From: Prado023 sp039812125
Lineage (GTDB): Bacteria > Actinomycetota > Actinomycetes > S36-B12 > CAIYMF01
Direction of reading: 5' to 3'
Length of the DNA stretch: 9,254 nt
Assembly (NCBI GenBank): GCA_039812125.1
Contig: JBDHZV010000111.1
Span: 1-9,254, forward strand
Positions 1 to 6,387 of the stretch are shown one piece after another. The first letter of the stretch is position 1. Each line of letters opens with the position of its first letter. The translations under genes and the position numbers were made by a program. The notes beneath the pieces are model-generated. The model saw nothing but the letters and a program-made list of their open reading frames with translations, did no database searches and was not told the DNA's origin.

Positions 1-2
1 CG

Positions 3-2474
3 GGCGGAGCCGCGGGCCCGGCGGCTGTCCCCGCGGGCGGCGGCCCTACGTCCGCCGGTGGACCATCCGGTGAGGACCCGACGGGTGAGGCCCCGGCGGG
101 TGAGGCGCCGACGGGTGGGGCCCCGGCGGGTGAGGCCTCGACGGGTGAGGCCTCGACGGGTGAGGCCTCGACGGGTGAGCCGCCGACGGGTGAGCCGCCG
201 ACGGGTGAGGCGGCGACCGGCGACGCCTCCTCCGGCGACGCTCCTGCGGCTTCCGCGCCGGGACGCCCGGATGCCGCCGCCGCTCCGGCACCTCGGGCCG
301 TGAATCGCAGGGTGCTGCCCATCGCGCGGGCTCGGGTCGCCGCGATCCGGGCGGGGGCCGCAGCGGCGACGGCCCAGATCGGGGCGCGCGCGACGGCGGC
401 GCAGGCGAGCGTCATGGCCCAGGTCACCCAGCGCCGGGCCCAGATCGACTCGGTGGCTGGCGGTGCCATCGCCCTGGCACGTGGTGCGGTCGGGGTGGTC
501 TCGGCGGTGCTTCGTGGCCAGGTGCTGGCCCGAGCAGCGGCGGTCACCGCCGCCGTCCAGGGGGCGGTCGCGCGGGCGCTGGCCCTCGGCCTGGCAATCG
601 GCGAGGCCCTGACGTCCGGCGTGGCCACCGTGACGGAGACCGTCAGCGGGGTGGTGGGCCGGATCGTCGATGGGATCGATGCGCTGGCGGATGACCTCCC
701 GATCCCGGACATCCCGGTTGCCGGCCGGGTCCGTTCGTTCGTGGTCGGGGTGATCCGCAGGGTGACGGGCACGATCCGTGGGGCGGTGGACCGGGTCACC
801 GGGTTCGTGCGGGACATCGCCGCGCACGCCATCGGCCTGGTCCTGTCGCTGGTGCAGCAGGTCGCGACCACGGTGACGACCCTCGCGGCCTCGGTGCTGG
901 CGCTGCTGACCCGGATCGTGGCCACCATCCTGGGGTGGCTGTCGACCCTGCTCGGGCACGTCGAGGCCGCGGTCCAGGCGGGGCGGCGGCTTGCGGTGGG
1001 GATCCTCACCCGGCTGGGTGCGGCGGCGCTGGCCGAGGTGCGGCGTCGGCGCCAGGAGGCGCTGGATGCCATCCGGCGGGGCAGCGCGGCGGCGGTGTCC
1101 GCGATCCAGGCCCTGCTGGAGGCTTCGGCTGATCCGGCCCCGCCCCCCGGGGCCCCCGCGGCACCTGACGACCGGGCAGACCCCCGGCGAGCCGCCCGTG
1201 ATGCCCGCGCGGTCGCGGCCATGGCCGTCGTGGTGGCCAGGGCCGCCGGGCTCCGGGCGACGGTCGTCGCGCAGCTCACTGCGGCGACCGCCTCGCTGGC
1301 GGGCCTGGTCGCCGCGCTGGTCGCGCGGTACGTGGCGTCGGCCACCGCGGCGTTCCTTGCCGGCGTGGCTCAGGCGGTCGCTGCGGTGCAGCGGTCGGTG
1401 GCTGGGCTGCTGGCCACCGTCGCCGCTGAGGTCTCCCGGGCGCTCGCGGCGATCTCCCGGGTGGTGGAGGCGGTCTCCACAGCAGTGCGCCAGGCGCTCG
1501 ACGCGGCCCTGGCGGTGGTCCGCGACACCGTGTCGGGGGCGGTCCGCGCGGTCGGCGATGTGGTGGGCCGGATCAAGAGGTATGTGACCGGCCTCATCGA
1601 CCGGGTCATCGCCGCCCTGACCGGCGGGAGCGCGCCGTCCGCTGACACCAGCGAGATCACCGCGGGGCTCGCCCCGCTCGGCGCCGGACACGCGGCCAGC
1701 TCGGTGCAGGTCGCCGCCGCTGCCCCGGCGGTGCTGCCGCTCCTCGGTGCGCTCGGCGAGTTCCTGGCATGGGTGGCGGGGGTGATCCTCGCTGTGGACC
1801 TGGCTGTGCTGCTGTGGTGGGTCGCCCTGATCCTGCTGGTCGTCCTCCTGCTCTACCTGTTGTACCGGACGCTGACCGACAAGGAGATCGAGGACAAGAT
1901 CCGGGACAAGCCCACCACCAAGCCCAAGGACAAGGCGGACCCGAAGGACAAGCCCGACCCCAAGGACAAGCCCGACCCGAAGAAGAAACCCGACGACCCC
2001 CCACCGCCACCACCTCCGCCCCCTCCCGATCCCGACCCCCGGCCGTTCTGGTGGAACCCGGTGCCCAAGCTGGCCAAGGCCGCGCTGCGCGGGGTGGTCG
2101 ACTCCCGAACCCCCGGTTCGCGGATGCACTTCGAGGCCCATCACTGCTGGCCCGAGTACGTGGGCGGTGCGGCGGCCCAGCCGCTCATGGGAACCCGGTG
2201 GAAGGTGCACTCCTACATCCACGCCGCGGGGCCCACGGGGCTGCACGCGGCCATGGCGGCGTCGGCGAAGGCGACCACCGGCTTCACGCTCACCCGGGTC
2301 ACGGCCGACAACGCCCCGTTCATCGCCCGCATGCGCACGGACAAGCCTGTCCGGGACGCCTTCTCCGCCACCCTGCTCGCGTACTACTCCGGCCACCTCA
2401 ACTCCCTGACCGACCCTGGGATCCCACCGGCGGCGTACGCGCCCGGCATCGCCTACGCCTATGCGAGGGTCTGA
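3..2474 (+). CDS. Polymorphic toxin/effector, N-terminus outside window, C-terminal HNH-like nuclease
   Basis: The frame is open from the first complete codon (nt 3), so the gene starts upstream; 823 residues are visible. The GTG at 300 is an internal Val codon with no ribosome binding site. In order: a Gly/Ala/Pro stretch and pentapeptide repeats (nt 69-248); Ala/Val/Arg-rich amphipathic helices (nt 300-1650), interrupted by a Pro-rich hinge near 1135-1170; two adjacent membrane helices (about nt 1731-1866, including a WW pair); a Lys/Asp/Pro linker ending in ten prolines (1923-2027); and a C-terminal domain of about 140 residues. That domain carries EAHHCWPEYVGG (HH codons 2139-2144) and H-x3-H (codons 2208 and 2220), a pattern like the HH-type HNH/EndoVII toxins at the ends of polymorphic toxins. 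Nuclease activity is inferred. The next gene, 2 bp away, looks like its immunity protein. Long Ala-rich helices ahead of a variable toxin tip recall DUF4157 cargo of extracellular contractile injection systems, but no such domain or apparatus is visible. Confidence 0.72.
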   Translation, partial: GGAAGPAAVPAGGGPTSAGGPSGEDPTGEAPAGEAPTGGAPAGEASTGEASTGEASTGEPPTGEPPTGEAATGDASSGDAPAASAPGRPDAAAAPAPRAVNRRVLPIARARVAAIRAGAAAATAQIGARATAAQASVMAQVTQRRAQIDSVAGGAIALARGAVGVVSAVLRGQVLARAAAVTAAVQGAVARALALGLAIGEALTSGVATVTETVSGVVGRIVDGIDALADDLPIPDIPVAGRVRSFVVGVIRRVTGTIRGAVDRVTGFVRDIAAHAIGLVLSLVQQVATTVTTLAASVLALLTRIVATILGWLSTLLGHVEAAVQAGRRLAVGILTRLGAAALAEVRRRRQEALDAIRRGSAAAVSAIQALLEASADPAPPPGAPAAPDDRADPRRAARDARAVAAMAVVVARAAGLRATVVAQLTAATASLAGLVAALVARYVASATAAFLAGVAQAVAAVQRSVAGLLATVAAEVSRALAAISRVVEAVSTAVRQALDAALAVVRDTVSGAVRAVGDVVGRIKRYVTGLIDRVIAALTGGSAPSADTSEITAGLAPLGAGHAASSVQVAAAAPAVLPLLGALGEFLAWVAGVILAVDLAVLLWWVALILLVVLLLYLLYRTLTDKEIEDKIRDKPTTKPKDKADPKDKPDPKDKPDPKKKPDDPPPPPPPPPPDPDPRPFWWNPVPKLAKAALRGVVDSRTPGSRMHFEAHHCWPEYVGGAAAQPLMGTRWKVHSYIHAAGPTGLHAAMAASAKATTGFTLTRVTADNAPFIARMRTDKPVRDAFSATLLAYYSGHLNSLTDPGIPPAAYAPGIAYAYARV
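69..248 (+). repeat. 12 x 15-bp in-frame tandem repeat encoding pentapeptides
   Basis: Twelve consecutive 15-bp units run without gaps in the toxin reading frame. They encode GEDPT, GEAPA, GEAPT, GGAPA, GEAST three times, GEPPT twice, GEAAT, GDASS and GDAPA. The three GEAST units are identical at DNA level (ggtgaggcctcgacg), which points to recent slippage or unequal recombination; the outer units have diverged. The product would be an acidic, disordered Gly/Pro/Thr linker between an unseen N-terminal domain and the helical region. Unit length is a multiple of three, so copy-number changes would alter linker length without a frameshift. Confidence 0.9.
1923..1994 (+). repeat. 4 x 18-bp in-frame repeat (PKDKxD linker)
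   Basis: Four 18-bp units encode PKDKAD, PKDKPD, PKDKPD and PKKKPD. Ten Pro codons (1998-2027) and a PDP stretch follow directly. The segment separates the membrane hairpin from the C-terminal nuclease-like domain, so it probably forms a charged, extended tether. Such junctions are typical places where polymorphic toxin tips are exchanged. Confidence 0.85.
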
Positions 2475-2476
2475 GC

Positions 2477-3304
2477 ATGCAGGTCCTATGGGTGGTGTCC
2501 ATGTACGTCCACGAGCAGCGCACCGCCCGGGCCTGGGACCAGGTGTGCGCGATCGTCGACCGGTGGGACGGCGGTGGTCAGGTCGACGCATCCTTGCCGT
2601 TCCTGCGCAGTGCTGTGCTCGTGGACCGGAACCGGGCGGAGACCCTCGTCGCCGCGGTGCGCCAGGTCGACGGCGCCGTGGTCCACCTCGACCGCAGCCA
2701 GCGGCTGGAGCCGGCCGACTTCGCGGTGGCCGACCTGGTCGCGGTGTTCGCGGGGCCGCAGGAGTCCGACGTGGTCACCAACGCCGACGAGGTGCTCGCG
2801 CCCACCGGGCCGTGCCCCCGATGTGGCCTGCAGGACGCCTTCGACGTGGCGCAGTCCGGTCCCCTGGCGCTGCGGTCCGACGAGGTGGTCGGCGACATGG
2901 TGAACCTGCCGGGAGGCGGCCTGGCGGTCTCCCGACGTGTGCTCGATGCCCTGTCGGGCATCGATGCGCGGGGAGGGCGGGTGCATCCCCTGCTGGATGC
3001 CCGTACCGGGGACGTCCTTGCCGGCTGGGGCCAGTTGGTGTCGGACCGGGTGGCCCTGCTGCCGTGCCCGATCCACACGTCGCTGAGGGGTGCGCCCTGG
3101 TGCCCGACGTGCGGACGGGCCCACGGCGGCGTGGAGGGACTCACCTGGTTCCCGCGCTCCCGGGCCGGGAGCGCGGACGTGCTGTCCCGGCACCCGGGCG
3201 GGCACGCGATGCTGCACCTGAGCCGCCGGGCGGTCGACGCCCTCGCAGCGGCCGGAGTGCAGGGCGTGGAACCTGCCGACGTGGTGATGCTCTGCGACGA
3301 CTGA
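2477..3304 (+). CDS. Double-CXXCG-like protein, probable immunity protein
   Basis: This 275-residue cytosolic protein has no signal peptide or membrane segment. It starts at the ATG 2 bp after the toxin stop; GGGTCTGAGC upstream gives only a weak ribosome binding site, so translation is probably coupled to the toxin gene. It has two CxxCG motifs: CPRCG (C113, C116) and CPTCG (C209, C212), the second preceded by CPIH (C197, H200), which could complete a zinc site. Each motif is followed by a similar segment, GDMVNLPGGGLAVSRRVLDAL in the first half and a matching ADVLSRHPGG...LSRRAVDAL in the second, so the protein is an internal duplication. This fits the double-CXXCG (PF09535-type, SitI6-like) family that I recall as immunity proteins beside myxobacterial toxins. 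The family match is from memory of its pattern; the immunity role rests on that plus the tight gene pair. A zinc-ribbon regulator is the main alternative. Confidence 0.7.
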   Translation: MQVLWVVSMYVHEQRTARAWDQVCAIVDRWDGGGQVDASLPFLRSAVLVDRNRAETLVAAVRQVDGAVVHLDRSQRLEPADFAVADLVAVFAGPQESDVVTNADEVLAPTGPCPRCGLQDAFDVAQSGPLALRSDEVVGDMVNLPGGGLAVSRRVLDALSGIDARGGRVHPLLDARTGDVLAGWGQLVSDRVALLPCPIHTSLRGAPWCPTCGRAHGGVEGLTWFPRSRAGSADVLSRHPGGHAMLHLSRRAVDALAAAGVQGVEPADVVMLCDD

Positions 3305-3317
3305 CGGGCCACACCGA

Positions 3318-3332
3318 CCCACGTCGCGTGGG
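3318..3332. terminator. Hairpin between convergent genes, possible bidirectional terminator
   Basis: CCCACG-TCG-CGTGGG forms a perfect 6-bp stem with a 3-nt loop in the 47-bp gap between the convergent stops at 3304 and 3352. The sequence CGACCCACG recurs at 3333-3341, so the CGTGGG arm can pair with either copy. There is no T-tract, so it is not a classical intrinsic terminator. Its position between two converging genes is the main argument for a role. Confidence 0.35.
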
Positions 3333-3351
3333 CGACCCACGGGGTACCCGA

Positions 3352-4818
3352 TCACGCCGCACCGCCGACGTGGCCGATCCCGTCGTCCCAGTCCTCCGCG
3401 CAGAGCTCCAGGTCCTCGTAGAGGGTGCGCCGCTGGTGGCCGGGTGCAGCGGGCGGGCGGGAGACGTAGCGGTGCCCGGTGGGGGTGAGGATGTCGATGA
3501 CGTGCCCGGGCAGGCGGCTGACCTCCGTGCGCCAGCCGGGGGTCTGCTTGAGGTAGTTGCACGACTCGCACAGCCCCGACGCGTTGGCCAGCTCGGTGCG
3601 CCCTCCGGCGGCATGGGCCCGTACGTGGTCGACATGCCGGATCGGGGCCTCGCACCACGGCATGCGGCACGTCTGGTCCCGCCACAGGACGAGCTTGCGG
3701 AGCCGACCGGTGAAGGTGCGCCGGGCCGAGTCCATCGCGACGAGCGCTCCGGACGAGGGCGTTGCGTACAGCCGACTGATCCAGGCCCGGTCGGCGTCGC
3801 GGACGAGTCGCCGGGCGAGCATCGCGGGCACCTGCGCGAACCCGCGGCCAGCGTGGTCGGTGAGCACCGCAGGGTCGGGGCCGCCGCGCAGCAGCGTGCG
3901 CTCCGACATCACGAGGCCCACCTCGACGTCGGGCGTTCCCGTCGCGCAGCCAGTGAGGCGGGCGAACAGCTCATCGCTCATGATCTGGCCGGTCCCACGG
4001 GTGTCGCCCTGACTGCGCAGTCGGTCGGCATGGGTCCGCAGCCCGGCGTAGGCCGCCACCGCCTGCGCCACGGGCATCGTCGCGGTGAGCTGGGCCATCG
4101 CGCACCCCGCCGGGCCAGGGGCTGGACGCACCGTCACGCGCCGGTCGGCCTCGGCGCGTCGCACCCGTCGCGCCACTGCGCCGGGATCCACCCGGTCAGC
4201 CAGCCGACGGGCCTCCTGGGCGATGCCTCGGTCGCCCAGCGACCCCAGGTGGGGGGCCAGCGCGGCGTCGACCTGACGGCGGTCCCCAGCCGCGAGCACG
4301 ACCGTCTCGCGCCCGACCAGGGTGGCCTGCCACTCGCTGATCCGCCCGTCCGTGAGTGCTGCCAGGGTGCTGGGCAGGTCCGAGCACAGCATCCGGGCCA
4401 GGCCCACCCACGTGTGACCCCGCGCGGGCGACCCCCGTCGAGCCAGGCCGACCTGCCCCGCGACCGATCGCACCGCTTGGGCCCGGGCCTCGGCGTCACC
4501 CGCGCGCCCCACCCGCTCGTCGGCCATCGCGGCGGTGAGCCGCGCCTGCGCCCCCGCGGCCGCCGACTTCAGCTGCTCCAGCGCGGCGATCAGCGCCACT
4601 CGCTCGGAGTCGACCACGCCGGTCGAGACCCCCGCCAGTGCTGCCCGCCAGTCGGCCACCTCGTCGGCACCCGGCGGTCCGTGACGGCCCGAAGGCACTG
4701 CGCAGGCTGATGGCTCTGCGCGGCCCGAAGGCGCTGCGCGACCCGAACGCTCTGCGCAGCCCGAACGCTCTGCGCAGCAACCGATCCCGACGGCTCCGTC
4801 CCCGCCAGCCTCGCCCAT
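3352..4818 (-). CDS. DUF222 / HNH endonuclease (13E12-type), SOS-controlled
   Basis: A predicted intracellular HNH nuclease of the DUF222-HNH family common in actinomycetes. From ATG 4818 it has 488 residues: a low-complexity hexapeptide-repeat N-terminus (about 15-44), a helical DUF222 region (about 50-340, with RGHTWVGLARML and later AYAGLRTHAD), then a C-terminal HNH domain (about 380-427). The HNH domain shows CRMPWC, HVDHVRAHAAGG, then NASGLCESCNYLKQ, so the zinc-type cysteines and the HxDH, N and H/C-N-K pattern are all present. The frame stays open to a GTG at 4872, but the SOS box (4847-4862) and -10 lie inside that extension. ATG 4818 follows GGGGGCGAGGGGC, a plausible ribosome binding site, and leaves the SOS box 28 bp upstream. 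ATG 4854, at the palindrome centre, is the leaderless alternative. In Mycobacterium several 13E12-type genes are LexA targets. The target DNA and biological role of these proteins are not settled. Confidence 0.88.
   Translation of the reverse strand: MGEAGGDGAVGIGCCAERSGCAERSGRAAPSGRAEPSACAVPSGRHGPPGADEVADWRAALAGVSTGVVDSERVALIAALEQLKSAAAGAQARLTAAMADERVGRAGDAEARAQAVRSVAGQVGLARRGSPARGHTWVGLARMLCSDLPSTLAALTDGRISEWQATLVGRETVVLAAGDRRQVDAALAPHLGSLGDRGIAQEARRLADRVDPGAVARRVRRAEADRRVTVRPAPGPAGCAMAQLTATMPVAQAVAAYAGLRTHADRLRSQGDTRGTGQIMSDELFARLTGCATGTPDVEVGLVMSERTLLRGGPDPAVLTDHAGRGFAQVPAMLARRLVRDADRAWISRLYATPSSGALVAMDSARRTFTGRLRKLVLWRDQTCRMPWCEAPIRHVDHVRAHAAGGRTELANASGLCESCNYLKQTPGWRTEVSRLPGHVIDILTPTGHRYVSRPPAAPGHQRRTLYEDLELCAEDWDDGIGHVGGAA
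4688..4777 (-). repeat. 5 x 18-bp in-frame repeat in the DUF222/HNH gene
   Basis: Five abutting 18-bp units are visible. On the + strand units 4 and 5 (4742-4777) are identical (cccgaacgctctgcgcag); units 1 and 3 differ from them slightly and unit 2 is the most diverged. On the coding strand they give hexapeptides CAERSG, CAERSG, RAAPSG, RAEPSA and CAVPSG. The tract lies N-terminal to the DUF222 fold and is probably disordered. Three of the five units begin with or follow a Cys, which is unusual in a linker of this kind. Confidence 0.85.
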
Positions 4819-4846
4819 GCCCCTCGCCCCCGTTGAACGCTTCGGA

Positions 4847-4862
4847 TCGAACATATGTTCGA
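4847..4862 (-). promoter_or_regulatory. LexA SOS box
   Basis: TCGAACATATGTTCGA is a perfect 16-bp palindrome matching the actinobacterial/Bacillus-type SOS box (GAAC-N4-GTTC, extended TCGAAC-N4-GTTCGA). It sits immediately downstream of a -10-like hexamer and 28 bp before the preferred start codon of the HNH gene, where bound LexA would block transcription. It lies about 180 bp from the divergent GGDEF start, so control of that gene is possible but less likely. Confidence 0.9.
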
Positions 4863-4868
4863 ATCCTA
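4863..4868 (-). promoter_or_regulatory. -10 element of the DUF222/HNH gene
   Basis: TAGGAT on the - strand fits the actinobacterial TANNNT -10 and directly abuts the SOS palindrome. The best-placed -35, 17 bp upstream, is TGGCGC (4886-4891), a poor match to TTGACA. The predicted transcription start, about 7 nt downstream, falls inside the LexA site. This supports repression and excludes the GTG at 4872 as the start. Confidence 0.55.
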
Positions 4869-5031
4869 GCACGGGTCACCCCGACGCGCCACCCCGACGC
4901 CCTCCCCCACGGCCCATCCCGACGCCCCGCTCCCCCGGTCGGCCCCCGCCGCGATGACCGCCGTTCGGGGACTGGCGATCACTCTCGGCGAATCGGTACG
5001 GTTCGGGCCTCGGGAACATCCGTTGCGTGGC

Positions 5032-5039
5032 AGGGGGAG
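5032..5039 (+). promoter_or_regulatory. Purine-rich ribosome binding site of the GGDEF gene
   Basis: AGGGGGAG lies 2 nt before ATG 5042. It is the only good Shine-Dalgarno-like tract near the 5' end, although the spacing is short. It favours ATG 5042 over the in-frame GTG 5027, which has no comparable site. An ATG at 5111, just before the first membrane helix, remains possible. Confidence 0.5.
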
Positions 5040-5041
5040 CC

Positions 5042-6271
5042 ATGAAGGGGACTGGGGCTCGGGCGGGCGCCGCCCGCCCCGCCAATCCCAGGCGGGCCGA
5101 CGTCGAGGTCATGGCCCTCGCGTACGTGCTCGTCCTGCTCGCCGTGCTGTGCCACCACGCGTGGGGTGGGTCCCTCGGGTCGCCGCCCGCCCCGGTGCTC
5201 GCTACCGGCCTGCTCGTGGGGACGTGGGTCACCCAGCTGGTTCAGGTGCCGGTGGGCCTGCACCGGGGTCGGAACGTCCAGCTGATCAGCGCCGTGAACG
5301 CCATGCTGCTGCCCGCCGCGGTCCTGCTGCCCCCCGTGTGGTTCGTCGTGGTCGGCGTGCTCGCATGCCTGCCCCGGATCGGCATGCCCGGCGCCGCCCG
5401 GCTGCACGGCGAGTGCCACATCCGGATCCTCGCGATGTCCGCGGCGTCGATCGCCTTCGACGTGATCGTCCACCGGGGCTCCGACACCGCGATCGCCTGG
5501 ACCACGGACGCCCTGGCAGGCCTCGTCGTCGCCGGCTTCGTCATGCTCGTCGTGCAGTCCGTGGCCCAGGCCCGCTACCTGCAGCTGCATGAGGGGATGC
5601 TGCCCGGGGACGTCCCGGTGCTCGTCGCCGCGGACCTGGTCCGTGACAGCCCGGACGTCGCCCTGGGGGCCCTGGTGTGCGTGCTCCTGGCCCAACCGGC
5701 CACGCTGGTGCTGCTGATCCCGATGTTCCTGCTGAAGGACCAGTTCCTGCGGGCACGAGGGGCGGCGCTGACCGCGTACCGCGATCCCAAGACCGGCCTG
5801 CTCACCCTGGCGGCGTTCCGGGACCTGGCGGGGATGGAGCTGTCCCGAGCCCGCCGGTACAACCGACCCGTGGCGGCCCTGATGATCGACCTCGACGGGC
5901 TGAAGACGGTCAACACGGCCTACGGCCACCTGGCAGGCGACCGGTTCATCGAGGCGATGGCGGGCGTGCTGGTGAGCACCTGCCGGAGGCACGACCTGGT
6001 GAGCCGGTTCGGCGGTGACGAGTTCTGCGTCCTGCTGCCCGACACCGGGATGACCGAGGCCGCCCTGGTCGCCGAGCGGATCCGGGCGGTCGCGCACGGC
6101 ACGGTGATACCGGGAGTCGATGCCCCGATGACCCTGTGCGCCTCGATCGGGGTCACCGTGGCCCTGGCCGACGAGGGGATCGAGTCGCTCCTGGAGCGCA
6201 CCGACGAGGGCCTGCTGCGGGCCAAGGCCCAGGGCCGCGACCGCGTGACCCTGGTCGAACCGGTGGCCTGA
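5042..6271 (+). CDS. Membrane-bound GGDEF diguanylate cyclase
   Basis: Predicted to make c-di-GMP from two GTP at the inner face of the membrane. From ATG 5042 it has 409 residues. A short basic N-terminus is followed by about six hydrophobic segments (roughly 24-40, 50-70, 80-110 as two helices, 128-145, 158-178 and 205-232), a sensor of a type I do not recognise, then a GGDEF domain starting at D248 (DPKTGL). Key residues keep the spacing of PleD: metal D283 in MIDLDGLK, guanine-contacting N291 and D300 (NTAYGHLAGD), the signature GGDEF at 324-328, and the inhibitory I-site RxxD (R315, D318) exactly five residues before it. I therefore predict an active, product-inhibited enzyme. No EAL or HD-GYP domain is present. 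It is divergent from the SOS-controlled HNH gene; the 4863-5041 gap between them is C-rich with loose repeats of ccccgacgc, and I see no convincing promoter for this gene there. Confidence 0.9.
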   Translation: MKGTGARAGAARPANPRRADVEVMALAYVLVLLAVLCHHAWGGSLGSPPAPVLATGLLVGTWVTQLVQVPVGLHRGRNVQLISAVNAMLLPAAVLLPPVWFVVVGVLACLPRIGMPGAARLHGECHIRILAMSAASIAFDVIVHRGSDTAIAWTTDALAGLVVAGFVMLVVQSVAQARYLQLHEGMLPGDVPVLVAADLVRDSPDVALGALVCVLLAQPATLVLLIPMFLLKDQFLRARGAALTAYRDPKTGLLTLAAFRDLAGMELSRARRYNRPVAALMIDLDGLKTVNTAYGHLAGDRFIEAMAGVLVSTCRRHDLVSRFGGDEFCVLLPDTGMTEAALVAERIRAVAHGTVIPGVDAPMTLCASIGVTVALADEGIESLLERTDEGLLRAKAQGRDRVTLVEPVA

Positions 6272-6360
6272 GGTCCTCAGCCTCAGCCACCCCGGGTGCC
6301 GGGGGCACAGATACGCAGTTCACCCGATGTGGCGGCGCCACCTCAGGGAGCACCGTCGGA

Positions 6361-6386
6361 GGTGAGGTCCCGAGGGGACCACCACC
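6361..6386 (+). other. Hairpin just upstream of the small-gene ribosome binding site
   Basis: GGTCCC-GAG-GGGACC (6366-6380) is a perfect 6-bp stem with a 3-nt loop. GGTG (6361-6364) and CACC (6383-6386) can extend it to about 10 bp across a small internal bulge. It ends one base before AGGAGGT. CACCTC (6339-6344) can alternatively pair with GAGGTG (6359-6364), so two exclusive folds exist. It may act as a transcript-level control or a weak terminator after the cyclase; there is no T-tract. A second small hairpin, GTGCC-GGG-GGCAC, lies at 6296-6308. Confidence 0.4.
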
Positions 6387-6387
6387 C

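Noticed and set aside
69..248. Regular short repeats, considered as a CRISPR array
   Set aside because: The units abut with no spacers and keep a coding phase of 15 bp; this is an in-frame protein repeat.
1..303. Arg-rich open frame on the + strand (PRRV-type repeats), and a matching His/Pro-rich frame on the - strand
   Set aside because: Both are other-frame readings of the 15-bp repeat. The frame giving GEAST-type repeats continues without interruption into the toxin gene and has a sensible composition.
2461..4710. Long + strand open frame (about 749 residues) spanning the immunity and HNH genes
   Set aside because: It overlaps two genes with clear motifs in other frames or strand, and its product is Arg/Gly/Pro-rich without recognisable domains.
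4855..4875. TTCGAATCC sequence resembling the T-arm of a tRNA, or an attachment site
   Set aside because: The bases on the other side do not form a T-stem, and no acceptor, D or anticodon arms are found nearby. The TTCGAA part is explained by the SOS palindrome.
5013..5029. GGAAC...GTT resembling an ECF sigma-factor promoter
   Set aside because: The spacing between GGAAC and GTT is about 4 nt rather than the required 16-17 nt.
4979..6097. - strand open frame (about 372 residues) opposite the GGDEF gene
   Set aside because: The + strand carries the full set of GGDEF catalytic motifs; the antisense product is His/Gln/Gly-rich shadow.
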